Shown here: in pieces, positions 6,734-16,333 of the stretch
How positions within the stretch are numbered: the stretch's first letter is position 1
Layout of the letters: each line of letters opens with the position of its first letter
Origin: Shewanella mangrovisoli
GTDB taxonomy: Bacteria > Pseudomonadota > Gammaproteobacteria > Enterobacterales > Shewanellaceae
Length of the DNA: 64,000 nt
Direction of reading: 5' to 3'
NCBI RefSeq assembly: GCF_019457635.1
Contig: NZ_CP080412.1
Location: forward strand, 4,526,001-4,590,000
The notes under the pieces: generated by a model
The model's database searches: none
Told to the model about the DNA's origin: nothing
What the model saw: the letters and a program-made list of their open reading frames with translations, nothing else
Program-made: the position numbers and the translations under genes

Positions 6734-8854
6734 ATGATCAGATGGCAACACTTGCTCAATAAACTCAGTACAGATGACCCTGTATTGCAAGATAAGCTGT
6801 CATGCTGGCAAGCCGAGCCGCACCAGACTCCCCTCGCCCTGATCCAAGGCTTTAGTTTTATTAGCGCAAATAGCGCCACCCTCGATTACTTTGGCACCGA
6901 ATACGATGCCTTAGTGAATACCACGCCCTATGACTTTTCACCGAGGATCCAATCTTCCGGGCGTAATAGCGTTGAATTTGCTCGGGAAATGATTATTGAG
7001 GCGGCATCGGGGAACCATGTCGAATTTAGCTGGCTCCACCTAAGCCAACAGGGTAAAGAACTCCCAACCAAGGTAAGACTCTACCCTTGTTATTTGCAGC
7101 AACAGGTCGTGGTGCTCGTTGAGCTGCAAGCCCTCAATCGTCGCACTCAAGTTCGACCGTCGATCTCCGACGGCTTTGCCCATATCCCACGGGAAATAAT
7201 GGCGACCACGCTCGAAGAGAGTGCTGAGGCCGTTTATATCACAGATGCTGACAATCGTATCTTGGCCGTGAACAAGGCAATGTGCCGTATCTGTGGTTAC
7301 AGCGCCGAACAATTGATCGGTAAAACCCCTGAGTTTTTAGAGGCCAAACTCCTGCCGTCAGGGCAAGAAACCGATTGCCAAGCCGCCATGAAACTTCGGG
7401 GATTTTGGCATGGCGAGACACTTAAACAGCGCTCCGACGGGAGTCACTTTCCCGCATGGCAGAGCAGTCGCCGCATCGAGACCGATGATAATGCCCTGTA
7501 TCATGTGAATATTTTTAGCGATATCAGCACCAAAAAGCTGCTCGAAACGCAGCTCACTACCCGCGCCATGTACGACACACTCACAGGGCTGCCGAACCGT
7601 TATCATCTCAAGCAAATACTCAATAGCGCCCTCGAGAAACTGAGGGATGATCCTTCTGCCCTCGGCGCACTAATGTTTTTAGATCTCAATGGTTTTAAGA
7701 ACATCAATGACAGCTTTGGTCATTCCATGGGTGACAGGGTATTGCAACTGGTAGCCGCGCGTTTAGAAGCGGGCTGCATTGAGAAGGCCGATATCGCCCG
7801 TATGGGGGGCGATGAGTTTACCTTAGTGCTACAGGAATGCAGCTGTAAGGAAGAAATTCAATTATTTGCCGAGCAAATACTGAGTCTTTTCGACAGTCCA
7901 TTTGAAATCGAAGGGCAAAAGTTCTTCCTCGGTACCAGTATTGGTATCGCGCTGTTCCCAACCCACAGCGATCAAGCCGGACAGCTGATTAGCTTAGCCG
8001 ATACCGCTATGTACAGCGCTAAGAAAAACCAACCACACTTAGTCTTTTATGATAAAGCGATGAGCCAAGCCGCCGAGCTTAAATTAAAACTTATCAATAA
8101 TCTAAGGCATGCCCATAGTCTCAAACAGTTCAATCTTGCCTATCAAGCGATTGTGGATTTGCACACCAATAAGCCCATAGGTGCCGAGGCGCTGTTGCGC
8201 TGGCAAAAATCCCCAAGTGAGCATTATGAAGCGGCCGAGTTCGTCCCTTTACTCGAGGAAACCGGGCTCATCATCACCATTGGGCAATGGGCACTTGAGC
8301 AAGCCTGTAAACAAGCGGCCATATGGCGCGCAAGTTATCAGCCTGATTTTAAAGTGTCGGTCAATGTGTCTCCCTTGCAGCTGGAGCATGTGGATTTTGT
8401 CGGTCAAGTAATTAGCGCCCTAGAAATGGTCGCCCTGCCCGCTGAAGCACTGATTTTAGAAATCACCGAGTCTGCATTGTTACGTCAACCCGAGTTGGCT
8501 CGCCAGACCCTTGAGCGCATTAAAGCCTTAGGTGTCGGTATCGCGATTGATGACTTTGGCACAGGCCTCTCATCACTGAGTCGTTTAGGCACTTTACCAA
8601 TCGATAGCGTGAAAATTGATGCTGAATTTGCCCTGCGTTTACATGATGCCTCCGGGCAAAAACTTTGCCATGCCATAGTGCAATTAGCACAGGCTCTCGA
8701 CATTCATTTTGTGGCAGAAGGCATTGAAACGCAGCAGCAAAAAGACATCATTACCAATATGGGGCAAGGTTTTGCGCAAGGCTTTTTGTTTGGCTATCCC
8801 AGTTCAGTTGAGCAGTTTACCCAAGCCTTTTTAGCCGAAAGGTGTATCGCTTAA
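6734..8854 (+). CDS. PAS-GGDEF-EAL protein (cyclic-di-GMP turnover)
   Basis: A 706-residue cytosolic signalling protein with no membrane segments. A divergent N-terminal PAS-like part (1-150) precedes a PAS domain (about 155-270, EAVYITDADNRILAVNKAM), a GGDEF domain (about 280-440, RMGGDEFTLV) and an EAL domain (about 450-700, EALLRW, DDFGTGLSSLSRL, FVAEGIET). Both catalytic signatures are intact, so both diguanylate cyclase and phosphodiesterase activity are possible. The RxxD product-inhibition site expected just before GGDEF is absent (KADIARMGGDEF). An AGGGAG site precedes the ATG. No partner gene is adjacent; the PAS ligand is unknown. Confidence 0.92.
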   Translation: MIRWQHLLNKLSTDDPVLQDKLSCWQAEPHQTPLALIQGFSFISANSATLDYFGTEYDALVNTTPYDFSPRIQSSGRNSVEFAREMIIEAASGNHVEFSWLHLSQQGKELPTKVRLYPCYLQQQVVVLVELQALNRRTQVRPSISDGFAHIPREIMATTLEESAEAVYITDADNRILAVNKAMCRICGYSAEQLIGKTPEFLEAKLLPSGQETDCQAAMKLRGFWHGETLKQRSDGSHFPAWQSSRRIETDDNALYHVNIFSDISTKKLLETQLTTRAMYDTLTGLPNRYHLKQILNSALEKLRDDPSALGALMFLDLNGFKNINDSFGHSMGDRVLQLVAARLEAGCIEKADIARMGGDEFTLVLQECSCKEEIQLFAEQILSLFDSPFEIEGQKFFLGTSIGIALFPTHSDQAGQLISLADTAMYSAKKNQPHLVFYDKAMSQAAELKLKLINNLRHAHSLKQFNLAYQAIVDLHTNKPIGAEALLRWQKSPSEHYEAAEFVPLLEETGLIITIGQWALEQACKQAAIWRASYQPDFKVSVNVSPLQLEHVDFVGQVISALEMVALPAEALILEITESALLRQPELARQTLERIKALGVGIAIDDFGTGLSSLSRLGTLPIDSVKIDAEFALRLHDASGQKLCHAIVQLAQALDIHFVAEGIETQQQKDIITNMGQGFAQGFLFGYPSSVEQFTQAFLAERCIA

Positions 8855-8923
8855 GGTTGAGCTGCAATGCAGTAAGAATTGATTGATTTATCGAGTGGAT
8901 GTTTCAAGGTGAATCATTGGCTC

Positions 8924-8993
8924 GATAGCCCTGCCAGCACACCATAAAGTATGGAATCACTCCCCTGCAAAGCAATTGGCTGGCAAAGCTATC
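8924..8993. repeat. Nested inverted repeat in the GGDEF-EAL/DTW intergenic region
   Basis: GATAGCCCTGCCAGC (8924-8938) pairs with GCTGGCAAAGCTATC (8979-8993) with two mismatches. Inside lies a second small hairpin, CCATA-AAG-TATGG (8942-8954). There is no T-tract on either side, so this is not a standard terminator. It may be a structured 3' UTR or small RNA of either flanking gene. Confidence 0.5.
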
Positions 8994-9121
8994 TCATCAT
9001 TTGCAGCGCAAATGAATCCTCATTATTAAACCTTGTTTTACGTTACGTTAGCGTGATCTGAATAAGATTTTAACTATTTTAATTCGTACGGGGTCTCAAA
9101 AACGTAAGAATTTAAAATCAC

Positions 9122-9724
9122 TTACTCTCCGTTCTGATAACGCAACCTAACCTGAGCTGGCATGGCCCGAATGCGCAGCTCCACCATAGCATCGAAGGCA
9201 TTCAGTAAAGGCAACACATCTAAATCCGGCTCGAGGGCTTTTAGCATATAAGCACTCGCTTCTAAGGTTGACAAACTATCACTGCGGCTCGATTTGCGGA
9301 TCTTGTATCTCGAGGCATAACCTTCGGCCAAGTGCACCGCAGGCAATTGAGCCAACCATGGATTGAGTTGCAAGATTTTAAAGGCTTTTCGCCAGGTGCC
9401 ATCGATCAACAACAGTACACAATCGGTGTTAAGCCTCTGTTGTTCGACACTCACACTCTGCTCAGAGGGATACACAAGATAGATAGGGCGCCCACAATCC
9501 ATCAATTGTTCACGCAATAAGGCAAAATCCGCTTCCGTCTCGCCCACATACACTTGGGTGTTTGGGATAACTAGGCTTAATACCTTAACGCTATTCTTTT
9601 TATGCTCGACTTCGGAGGGATGTTGCAATACCACTAGCTGCGTTTGCGGCTGTATGGGTTGCACATTGGCACAGAGGCAAGCTGTAAGGGGATAACGACA
9701 ATGAGGGCAATAGTGGCGGCTCAA
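9122..9724 (-). CDS. DTW-domain tRNA-uridine aminocarboxypropyltransferase (TapT-like)
   Basis: A 200-residue DTW-family protein. The N-terminus carries a zinc-type cysteine cluster (CPHCRYPLTACLC, residues 6-18), and the family signature DGTW appears in LLIDGTWRKAFK near residue 108. Members transfer the aminocarboxypropyl group of S-adenosylmethionine to uridine in tRNA (acp3U, position 47 in the E. coli enzyme TapT/YfiP). Length agrees with the family. Which tRNA position it modifies here is not visible. It is separated from the upstream transporter gene by a strong terminator and so should have its own promoter. Confidence 0.85.
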   Translation of the reverse strand: MSRHYCPHCRYPLTACLCANVQPIQPQTQLVVLQHPSEVEHKKNSVKVLSLVIPNTQVYVGETEADFALLREQLMDCGRPIYLVYPSEQSVSVEQQRLNTDCVLLLIDGTWRKAFKILQLNPWLAQLPAVHLAEGYASRYKIRKSSRSDSLSTLEASAYMLKALEPDLDVLPLLNAFDAMVELRIRAMPAQVRLRYQNGE

Positions 9725-9785
9725 AACAAAATCTCTATAAAACGTTTATCCTGCAGTATAGCAGCTTGAATTATGGATAAAAAAT

Positions 9786-9816
9786 GCCCGTAGCTATGGT
9801 CAAATAAGCTACGGGC
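9786..9816 (-). terminator. Rho-independent terminator of the Bcr/CflA gene
   Basis: A 10-bp stem (GCCCGTAGCT/AGCTACGGGC) with an 11-base loop. On the minus strand it is followed by ATTTTTTATCC. It lies 36 bp after the transporter stop codon. Confidence 0.88.
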
Positions 9817-9851
9817 AAAGGGTGTTTCTTTGATTAGCCGTTTAGGGCGTA

Positions 9852-11060
9852 TTAATGCTCGGCGGCTAACTGCTCTTGGTGCCAGTGGTCGAAGCGGCTT
9901 AATGCCATCATCGAGAGTAATCCGACAGAAAATACGCCCATCACTAACGCCACCGCATAGGGTGCAGTCAGGTTAGTTTGCTGCACTAGGCCTGCTATGA
10001 CTGACGCGCCACTCATCTGAATAAAACCTAACATCGCCGTTGCAGTGCCTGCACGCTCGCCAAAGGCAGACAACGCCATACTGGTCGCTGGGCCTAATAA
10101 GAAAGCAAAACCAATACACAACAACATCATAGGCAGCATAAAGGCAAAGGCGGCAGCTATACCCACACTTGGGCCAAAGGCTTGCGCTGCGATAATCAAT
10201 ACCGCCGAGAGCACCAGTAGCACTAAGGCAAGGATGGCAGTTGGACGGTTGCCTAACTTGCGGATCACCACTGGCGCGGCAAAACAGGCCACAATATTGA
10301 CCAAAGCATTCAAGCCAAACAACCCACTGAAAGCTAACTCTGACACGCCTAAATGGCCGATAAGCCACACGGGAGAGTAAGACACATAACTTAAAATCGC
10401 CGCCATCGCCGACATACAGGCAAAGGCATAGAACAAGAAATGGGTATTGCTCAGCACAGGTTTATAACGACTCCAGCGGTACAGAGGACCTGTGCTAACC
10501 GTATTGGCTGGACGGGTTTCGGGTAAACGATAGCCCACCAAGAGCATCATCAAAATCGCGTATAGGGTCATAAACACAAAGGTCGAACGCCAGCCAAATT
10601 GCATGGCTAATAGTCCGCCAAGGGTGGGCGCCAGTGCGGGGATCACGCAGATAGCCCCATTTAAGTAACTGTAGATACGGGCGCCTTCCTTGGGCGAATA
10701 ACAGTCACGCACCGCGCTAAAGACCACAATCGAGGTTGAACAGGCCGCTAACCCTTGCAACACGCGGGCAAGTTGTAACCAATGGAATTCAATCGCAGCG
10801 GCGGCAAGTAAACTACTCGCGCCGTAGAGCAACACACCAAAGAGTGCCACGGGTCGACGTCCGTAACGGTCGGCTAAGGGACCAATCAAAATTTGGCCCA
10901 CACCCATAGCAAATAAAAACAGTACTAATGTGGACTGTACTTCACTGGCAGACACGGCGAACTCTGCCGCCATGGTTGGCATAGAAGGTAGATAAATATC
11001 AATCGCCAATGGGCTGAGTAGCACCAAAGACATCAGAATAGGTAACAGATTGCGCCGCAT
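9852..11060 (-). CDS. Bcr/CflA family MFS drug efflux transporter
   Basis: A 402-residue, 12-helix major facilitator with the DHA1 opening of the Bcr/CflA family (LSPLAIDIYLPSMPTMA) and the loop 2-3 motif GPLADRYGRRPV near residue 65. The family exports drugs such as bicyclomycin, chloramphenicol or sulphonamides, and some members export amino acids or peptides; the substrate here is unknown. It is divergent from a LysR regulator 115 bp away, the classical arrangement of a LysR activator and its target. A terminator follows. Confidence 0.88.
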   Translation of the reverse strand: MRRNLLPILMSLVLLSPLAIDIYLPSMPTMAAEFAVSASEVQSTLVLFLFAMGVGQILIGPLADRYGRRPVALFGVLLYGASSLLAAAAIEFHWLQLARVLQGLAACSTSIVVFSAVRDCYSPKEGARIYSYLNGAICVIPALAPTLGGLLAMQFGWRSTFVFMTLYAILMMLLVGYRLPETRPANTVSTGPLYRWSRYKPVLSNTHFLFYAFACMSAMAAILSYVSYSPVWLIGHLGVSELAFSGLFGLNALVNIVACFAAPVVIRKLGNRPTAILALVLLVLSAVLIIAAQAFGPSVGIAAAFAFMLPMMLLCIGFAFLLGPATSMALSAFGERAGTATAMLGFIQMSGASVIAGLVQQTNLTAPYAVALVMGVFSVGLLSMMALSRFDHWHQEQLAAEH

Positions 11061-11135
11061 AAAACTTATCTCGGTTAAACAGTAAAAGGTATTTCAATGT
11101 GCGCTATTTTAAATAACTCAAGGTATGAACAGAAA

Positions 11136-11144
11136 TGGTATAAT
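11136..11144 (+). promoter_or_regulatory. Extended -10 promoter of the LysR gene
   Basis: TGGTATAAT matches the extended -10 consensus (TGnTATAAT), 31 bases before the start codon. No convincing -35 box is seen, which is usual for extended -10 promoters. Confidence 0.55.
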
Positions 11145-11175
11145 TTCCAAAGTGAATTTCCTCTGAGGAATATCT

Positions 11176-12135
11176 ATGAATCTCGACAACTTAGCCAGAA
11201 TCGATCTCAACCTACTGGTGATATTGAAGGTTTTGCTCGAAGAACAGAGTGTCACCCGCGCAGCGAGTCGATTACATATTAGCCAATCGGCGTTGAGCAA
11301 GAGCTTGAATCGCCTGCGAGAAACCTTAGATGATCCCCTGTTCCAACGCACTGCCCATGGCCTTAAACCCACGGCACATGCGCTCAATATTGGGCTCAAG
11401 TTGCCGAATATTTTGCAGGACTTATATCAACTCACGCAGCCGCCGACGTTTACGCCAGCCAGCAGTAACAGGCAGTTTTCCTTTGCCATGGTTGAAAGCG
11501 CCTATGAAACCTTAATTCCCTATTTTATCGGCCCATTATTAAGCACTGCGCCGAACCTGAAGCTCGACTCCTATGTGTGGACCGAGAAATCGATGCACGA
11601 TTTGCAGCAGGGACAAATTGACTTTGGGATCTCGGGGCGGGATCTACACCCACTGTCAGACTCTCAAACGGACAGACTCCCAGATGGCATTAGCTGCCAA
11701 ACCCTGTTTACCGACAGGCAAGTGTGTTTGGTGCGCCAAGATCATCCTTTGATGACCGCACTCACCTCGCCCCAGTGGGATTTAAATTTGTATTTGGATA
11801 TGGCGCATGTGCAGGTGCGCTGTGAAGGGAGTGATTGGTGGGCGCTGGATTACTTTCTGGCCGACCTTGGCCACAGGCGCAAAATCAGCACGACTGTGCC
11901 CGATTTTTATGGCGCGGCCAGCATCTGTGCCCACAGTGATTTAATTTTTACCTTACCATCTAGCTTTGCACTGCACGCATGCAAGCTGTATCCACTGAGG
12001 CTGTTGCCTCTACCCTTTGAATTTATCCCTATGGCCTATGTGCTGCTTTGGCATCAGCGCAACGATGAAGACCAAGGCCATAAATGGATGCGCGATACCA
12101 TCTGCCAAAGTGTTGAAAAGCTTATGCAACCCTAG
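11176..12135 (+). CDS. LysR family regulator, divergent from the efflux gene
   Basis: A 319-residue LTTR. The N-terminal helix-turn-helix is typical (DLNLLVILKVLLEEQSVTRA, then ASRLHISQSALSKSLNRLRE). The remaining 230 residues form the ligand-binding domain of the NodD/PcpR-like branch. Ribosome site GAGGA is 8 bases before the ATG. It most likely regulates the divergent Bcr/CflA transporter and itself from the shared 115-bp region; the effector is unknown. Confidence 0.88.
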   Translation: MNLDNLARIDLNLLVILKVLLEEQSVTRAASRLHISQSALSKSLNRLRETLDDPLFQRTAHGLKPTAHALNIGLKLPNILQDLYQLTQPPTFTPASSNRQFSFAMVESAYETLIPYFIGPLLSTAPNLKLDSYVWTEKSMHDLQQGQIDFGISGRDLHPLSDSQTDRLPDGISCQTLFTDRQVCLVRQDHPLMTALTSPQWDLNLYLDMAHVQVRCEGSDWWALDYFLADLGHRRKISTTVPDFYGAASICAHSDLIFTLPSSFALHACKLYPLRLLPLPFEFIPMAYVLLWHQRNDEDQGHKWMRDTICQSVEKLMQP

Positions 12136-12154
12136 GATAAAAGTCATAAAAAAA

Positions 12155-12180
12155 GCCTAGGGTACAAGCGTACCCTAGGC
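12155..12180 (-). terminator. Rho-independent terminator of the chemoreceptor gene
   Basis: Stem GCCTAGGGTA/TACCCTAGGC with a six-base loop. On the minus strand it is followed by TTTTTTTAT, 18 bp after the stop codon. It also lies at the end of the convergent LysR gene. Confidence 0.88.
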
Positions 12181-12198
12181 CGATTCAACTCAACACAC

Positions 12199-14070
12199 TT
12201 ACAGAATAAAGGTCGCGACCTGGGCGTTGAGATCGTTCGCACGCGCCTTTAATCCTTGGGCTTGAGTCAGATCCGACTTCGCGGCCTCAGTGATTTCGTC
12301 GGTCACGTCCTTGATCGCCACGGTATTTTGGGTGATTTCCCCCGTAACCTGCGTTTGTTCCTCAGCAGCAGTGGCAATTTGCCCCGCCATATCCGAAATC
12401 ACATTCACGGCTTGGGTGATTTCTTCCAGCGCCTTCGCGGCGGCGTTCGCATCTTCCACGCTGTTGCCCGCAAGCATTTGACTGCTTTCCATCAAACTCA
12501 CCGCTTTTGCTGTGGTGCGTTGCAAGGTTTCAATGGTCGCATGTACTTCTTGGGTCGAATCTTGAGTCCGGCGTGACAATACCCGCACCTCATCGGCGAC
12601 CACGGCAAAACCGCGGCCCTGTTCGCCCGCGCGGGCGGCTTCAATCGCTGCGTTGAGCGCTAATAGGTTAGTCTGTTCCGCAATCCCTTGAATTGTAGCT
12701 AAAATGCTAGAAATCGACTGAGCATGGCGACTTAAATCCTCAATCACGTCTGTTGCCTGAGCGACTTCATCGGCCAAGGAGTTGATCGAACTGCGGGTTT
12801 TATTAACCAACTCTTTGCCTTGGAAACTACTCGCGGCCGACTGCTGCGCCGCTGTCGCAGTGTTTTCCGCATTGGCGGCAATTTCATTAGTCGCACTCGC
12901 CATTTCGGTCACCGCAGTTGCCACCATGGCCACTTCCTGCTGCTGACGTTGCAGCTCCGCCACAGCAATATGGTTGGTTTTAAGGCTGCGCTCTGCATCC
13001 GCATCTAGCTCGCTGGCTAACTGACGAATATGGCTGATCAATTGATGCTGGCTGCCGACAAAACGGTTAAAGCTATCGGCCAACACGCCTACTTCATCCT
13101 GAGTATCGACCTCGATGCGTTGAGTTAAATCGCCATTGCCGTCGGCAATGCGTGCCAGCGCCTGAGACACGCGCCCTAGTGGACCTAATAGTAGATTCAC
13201 CAACCACGAAATCGCCAATACGCTCAGCAATAACACTACGGCAGAAAGTCCAAATTGCGTCAGCAGAAGATCGGTCAGAGGTGCCTCTAGGGTCTCCTTA
13301 TCCAGCACTATCACCAACTCCCAATCGGTATTGGGAATATCGACGCCCCAGACTAACTTGTCGCGGCCCTCATTCTCAAAATACATGGGCAGCAAGGCGC
13401 CCGCTTGGCGGCTCTGCTGCGGCAAGTCATGATTCAGATCGTTGTCGATTTGGCCGACAGGTTTCATCGCCTTAGAGGCATCTTTGTAAGCAATCACAGT
13501 GCCGTCTTTGTGCATCATGATCGCATAGCCATTGGCAGGGAGCGTCATGCGATTCACGCTCTCGACTAGGCTCGCAATCGAGAGATCGCCACCCACCACA
13601 CCTTGAGAAGTGGCCTGCGCCATAGTGACCACTAACACGTTATAGGCCACATCAACATAGGGTTTAGTCAGGATTAAACCGCGCTCATTCATCGCCTGTT
13701 TATACCAAGGACGCGTTCTCGGATCGTAACCTGTACGGTCGATACTTGGGTCTGAGTCCAACATCTGCCCAGTCTCGGTACCATAATAAGTCAGCTGAAA
13801 TCGCCCTGAGGCCTGCGCCTGTTGCAATGCACTTAAACTGTTATCTTCCACCTTAGAGGCCAATGCGCCGACGATATCTTGGCGTCCAGCCAGCCATTCT
13901 TGAATGCGCTCGGCTTGTTGTTCACCCAAGCGCTGCACCTGCTCTAGGCTATTTTGCAATAACAATGATTTTTGACTGGAGTAGCTTTGCCAAGACAGCA
14001 AGCTGATCACGAGGGACAAGGCGATCACGACCGAAATCAGGATCTTTTGTTTAAGTGAATATGAGTTCAT
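12199..14070 (-). CDS. Methyl-accepting chemotaxis protein with dCache sensor
   Basis: A 623-residue chemoreceptor. A first transmembrane helix (about 10-30) is followed by a periplasmic double-Cache sensor (about 35-270, with RPWYKQAMNERG and DVAYNVLVVTMAQ), a second helix (about 275-297), a HAMP domain and a cytoplasmic signalling rod. The hairpin tip is intact (EQTNLLALNAAIEAARAGEQ, then GRGFAVVADEVR), so it should couple to CheA/CheW. There is no C-terminal pentapeptide for CheR/CheB docking. dCache domains commonly bind amino acids or other small ligands; the ligand is unknown. It is an isolated gene with its own terminator. Confidence 0.93.
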   Translation of the reverse strand: MNSYSLKQKILISVVIALSLVISLLSWQSYSSQKSLLLQNSLEQVQRLGEQQAERIQEWLAGRQDIVGALASKVEDNSLSALQQAQASGRFQLTYYGTETGQMLDSDPSIDRTGYDPRTRPWYKQAMNERGLILTKPYVDVAYNVLVVTMAQATSQGVVGGDLSIASLVESVNRMTLPANGYAIMMHKDGTVIAYKDASKAMKPVGQIDNDLNHDLPQQSRQAGALLPMYFENEGRDKLVWGVDIPNTDWELVIVLDKETLEAPLTDLLLTQFGLSAVVLLLSVLAISWLVNLLLGPLGRVSQALARIADGNGDLTQRIEVDTQDEVGVLADSFNRFVGSQHQLISHIRQLASELDADAERSLKTNHIAVAELQRQQQEVAMVATAVTEMASATNEIAANAENTATAAQQSAASSFQGKELVNKTRSSINSLADEVAQATDVIEDLSRHAQSISSILATIQGIAEQTNLLALNAAIEAARAGEQGRGFAVVADEVRVLSRRTQDSTQEVHATIETLQRTTAKAVSLMESSQMLAGNSVEDANAAAKALEEITQAVNVISDMAGQIATAAEEQTQVTGEITQNTVAIKDVTDEITEAAKSDLTQAQGLKARANDLNAQVATFIL

Positions 14071-14501
14071 TTTGGTTTCTACGATTTACACAGCACTGAA
14101 GGAAGGTATTGGACGAATGGTCATCACTCAATGTAATAAATTTACAGATTTAGCCATAACCAATCAAAATATCGGTTAAATTTTCGCACATCTTGCACAA
14201 CAAACAAAGAATCACTTATCATCAAATTAATAAATAATTAAGCAAAAACATAAAGATAACTTCAATAAAATCATTAAAAACCTAATGATAACCAAAAGAT
14301 CACAGACACCTCAGATTACACAACAATGTAAGCTTCTAGACGTAAAACAACGTAAATTAACCCAAATTAACGTGACCCAATCCGTTTATTTATTGCACAC
14401 TGACTCTCCATAACATTGGGAAGAGGCCTCTCGATGACGCCAAGTTGGCAAATCCTTAGATGATTGACCTTACGCCTCGCCCATTTTGATTAGGAGTTCT
14501 T
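14071..14501. other. AT-rich divergent intergenic region
   Basis: 431 bp with no supported gene between the chemoreceptor and the small membrane protein. It should hold both promoters. I see no clear flagellar sigma-28 box, operator or hairpin. Confidence 0.6.
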
Positions 14502-14837
14502 ATGATCTATCAACAATTTCAACAGAGCCCATTTCAGCCACGCATTTCAGGAGCACGGGCTTGGTTAGCCATGGCCGTTAGTGTTAGCCTAATCTGTTTA
14601 TCACTGTTTTTATTGCCTTTTGTGCTTTTATTTGGCGCCATTGCGCTCGGTTGCTTAGTGTTATTTAGCCGCATTTACGTGGCGCGCCAAGTGAGTAAAT
14701 TTAATCGTGCCCAAGCACAAGCGCAGGAAGCCGCAAGCCAAGAGACTGAGTTTTATCGTTCCACTAATGTGGTGCGTGAAACCCATGCAGAGCAATATCG
14801 CGGCCGCACCTTTGAACATCAACAGGATGAGAAATAA
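14502..14837 (+). CDS. Small inner-membrane protein of unknown function
   Basis: A 111-residue protein with an AGGAG site before its ATG. Residues 22-60 form one or two closely spaced membrane helices (WLAMAVSVSLICLSLFLLPF, then VLLFGAIALGCLVLF). The C-terminal 50 residues are polar and rich in Gln, Ala and Glu, likely a cytoplasmic helical tail. I do not recognise a family. The stop is two bases from that of the convergent Sel1-repeat gene. Confidence 0.7.
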   Translation: MIYQQFQQSPFQPRISGARAWLAMAVSVSLICLSLFLLPFVLLFGAIALGCLVLFSRIYVARQVSKFNRAQAQAQEAASQETEFYRSTNVVRETHAEQYRGRTFEHQQDEK

Positions 14838-14839
14838 TA

Positions 14840-16297
14840 CTAAGTATTGAGTAAGGTTTTTGCCCGCTTAAGGGTTTGAATCTCGCCGGGATCTTGGGTC
14901 ATCTCCAGCACAGTATCAACTTGCAATGCGAGTGATTGCCATAGGGGCTCGATGATCTCGGCTTCTTTGGCATTAGCATGACGGCGCGCCAGGTTGAGCA
15001 GCGCCGCAGAGCCCACCACATCGATACGCCCTAAAATACCGTCCGCGAGTGCCATGCTCAATTCAATCATGGCTGGCACGCTGTGACCGTATTTAATTAC
15101 TTCACGTAGATAACGCTCCGCCTGACTCACATCGCCACCCAAACCACTTTCATCGTTTAGCATGTGCTGCGCGCGGGTAAGCATGGCATCCAGCTGACCT
15201 TGCTCGGCCGCTTCGGCCATCCAATACTCACTCACGATAGGATCGCGCTGACAACCATCGCCGTTGGCGAGCATTAAGGCTAAATGGTACTGGGCATGGG
15301 GATAACCCGCTTGCGCCGCTTTACTAATAAAATGATAGGCTTGAGTCAGATCTTTGGTCTGATAATAGAGCACACCTAAATTCGCCATGGCTTCGGTCTG
15401 TTCACTCTCGGCCGCCAGCTGTAAATAGTGCTTCGCCTGCGCTAAATCCGGCTTAAATGATTCGCTGCCTACCAGATAAAAATATCCGAGTAACGCCATT
15501 GCATTGACGACACCCGCCTGAGCAGCCTTGGCAATTGCAGCTTCGCCCTGAATGGCATCGGCCTGTCCTTGATAGCCATGGATAAGCCCAACCCCATGTT
15601 CATAGAGGGCATCGGAATGATTTGGCGCCGCAAGGGCAAACCAATAGGCGGCTTTAGCAAAGGTATCACTGGCTTTTTGTGCCACTTCCTTTACCGCTGG
15701 GCCATTTTCATCTTCATTACCATAGGATTGGTCAGCCAAGGCAAGCTCTTGCTCTTTAAGCATTAATGCTTTGGTTTTAAAAGAGATCCCCACAAGGTAT
15801 TGTGCCTTAGGGTCGTCTTCCATCACAGCGCGGTAACAGAGATCTTTGATAGTTACGGCGTCACTGGCTTGGTAACGATAAGCGGGAGCCGCTCGCCCAA
15901 TCACCTTAGGATACAAGTGCTCAATTAAGGCCAACACATCCTTGATGGCCTTTTGGGCCAAGGCGAGCAACTGCTCTTGAGTTAAATGGTATTTTTCAGG
16001 GTGGGCGCCACGATTGCCATCGCCACGCAGACAATGTAAGGCTCTGGTCGTCTTCACATCGATCAGCCGCTTTTGGTTTAACAGCTCGATACGGTCATAG
16101 AGATTAGGACTGGTGAAGGAAACGGCTTTATCCTGACCGAGCAATTCGGTCAGCCTGTGGGTAAAACTGCGGATATGCAGCAGTGACTGAGTAGGCACAT
16201 CCTGCACATAGTTTTTGGCGTTGAGGTAATCATCGAGGAGAGAGGCCGAAAACCCTTGGATAAATTCGCTATCCAGTAACTCAGCCCCTGTTCCCAT
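14840..16297 (-). CDS. DUF4145-like plus Sel1-repeat protein
   Basis: A 485-residue cytosolic protein. Residues 1-130 resemble the DUF4145/abortive-type helical domain seen at the N-terminus of restriction-associated and unknown proteins (SLLHIRSFTHRLTELL, CLRGDGNRGAHP). From about 160 to 440 there are several Sel1-like repeats (for example AMANLGVLYYQTKDLTQAYH and AQYHLALMLANGDGCQRDP), a solenoid used for protein-protein contacts. It follows the YciC-like gene by 36 bp on the same strand, so they may be cotranscribed. No enzyme domain is seen; the function is unknown. Confidence 0.75.
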   Translation of the reverse strand: MGTGAELLDSEFIQGFSASLLDDYLNAKNYVQDVPTQSLLHIRSFTHRLTELLGQDKAVSFTSPNLYDRIELLNQKRLIDVKTTRALHCLRGDGNRGAHPEKYHLTQEQLLALAQKAIKDVLALIEHLYPKVIGRAAPAYRYQASDAVTIKDLCYRAVMEDDPKAQYLVGISFKTKALMLKEQELALADQSYGNEDENGPAVKEVAQKASDTFAKAAYWFALAAPNHSDALYEHGVGLIHGYQGQADAIQGEAAIAKAAQAGVVNAMALLGYFYLVGSESFKPDLAQAKHYLQLAAESEQTEAMANLGVLYYQTKDLTQAYHFISKAAQAGYPHAQYHLALMLANGDGCQRDPIVSEYWMAEAAEQGQLDAMLTRAQHMLNDESGLGGDVSQAERYLREVIKYGHSVPAMIELSMALADGILGRIDVVGSAALLNLARRHANAKEAEIIEPLWQSLALQVDTVLEMTQDPGEIQTLKRAKTLLNT

Positions 16298-16333
16298 AAA
16301 TTCTTACCTCAGCTCGAATGTACTCGGTTGATG

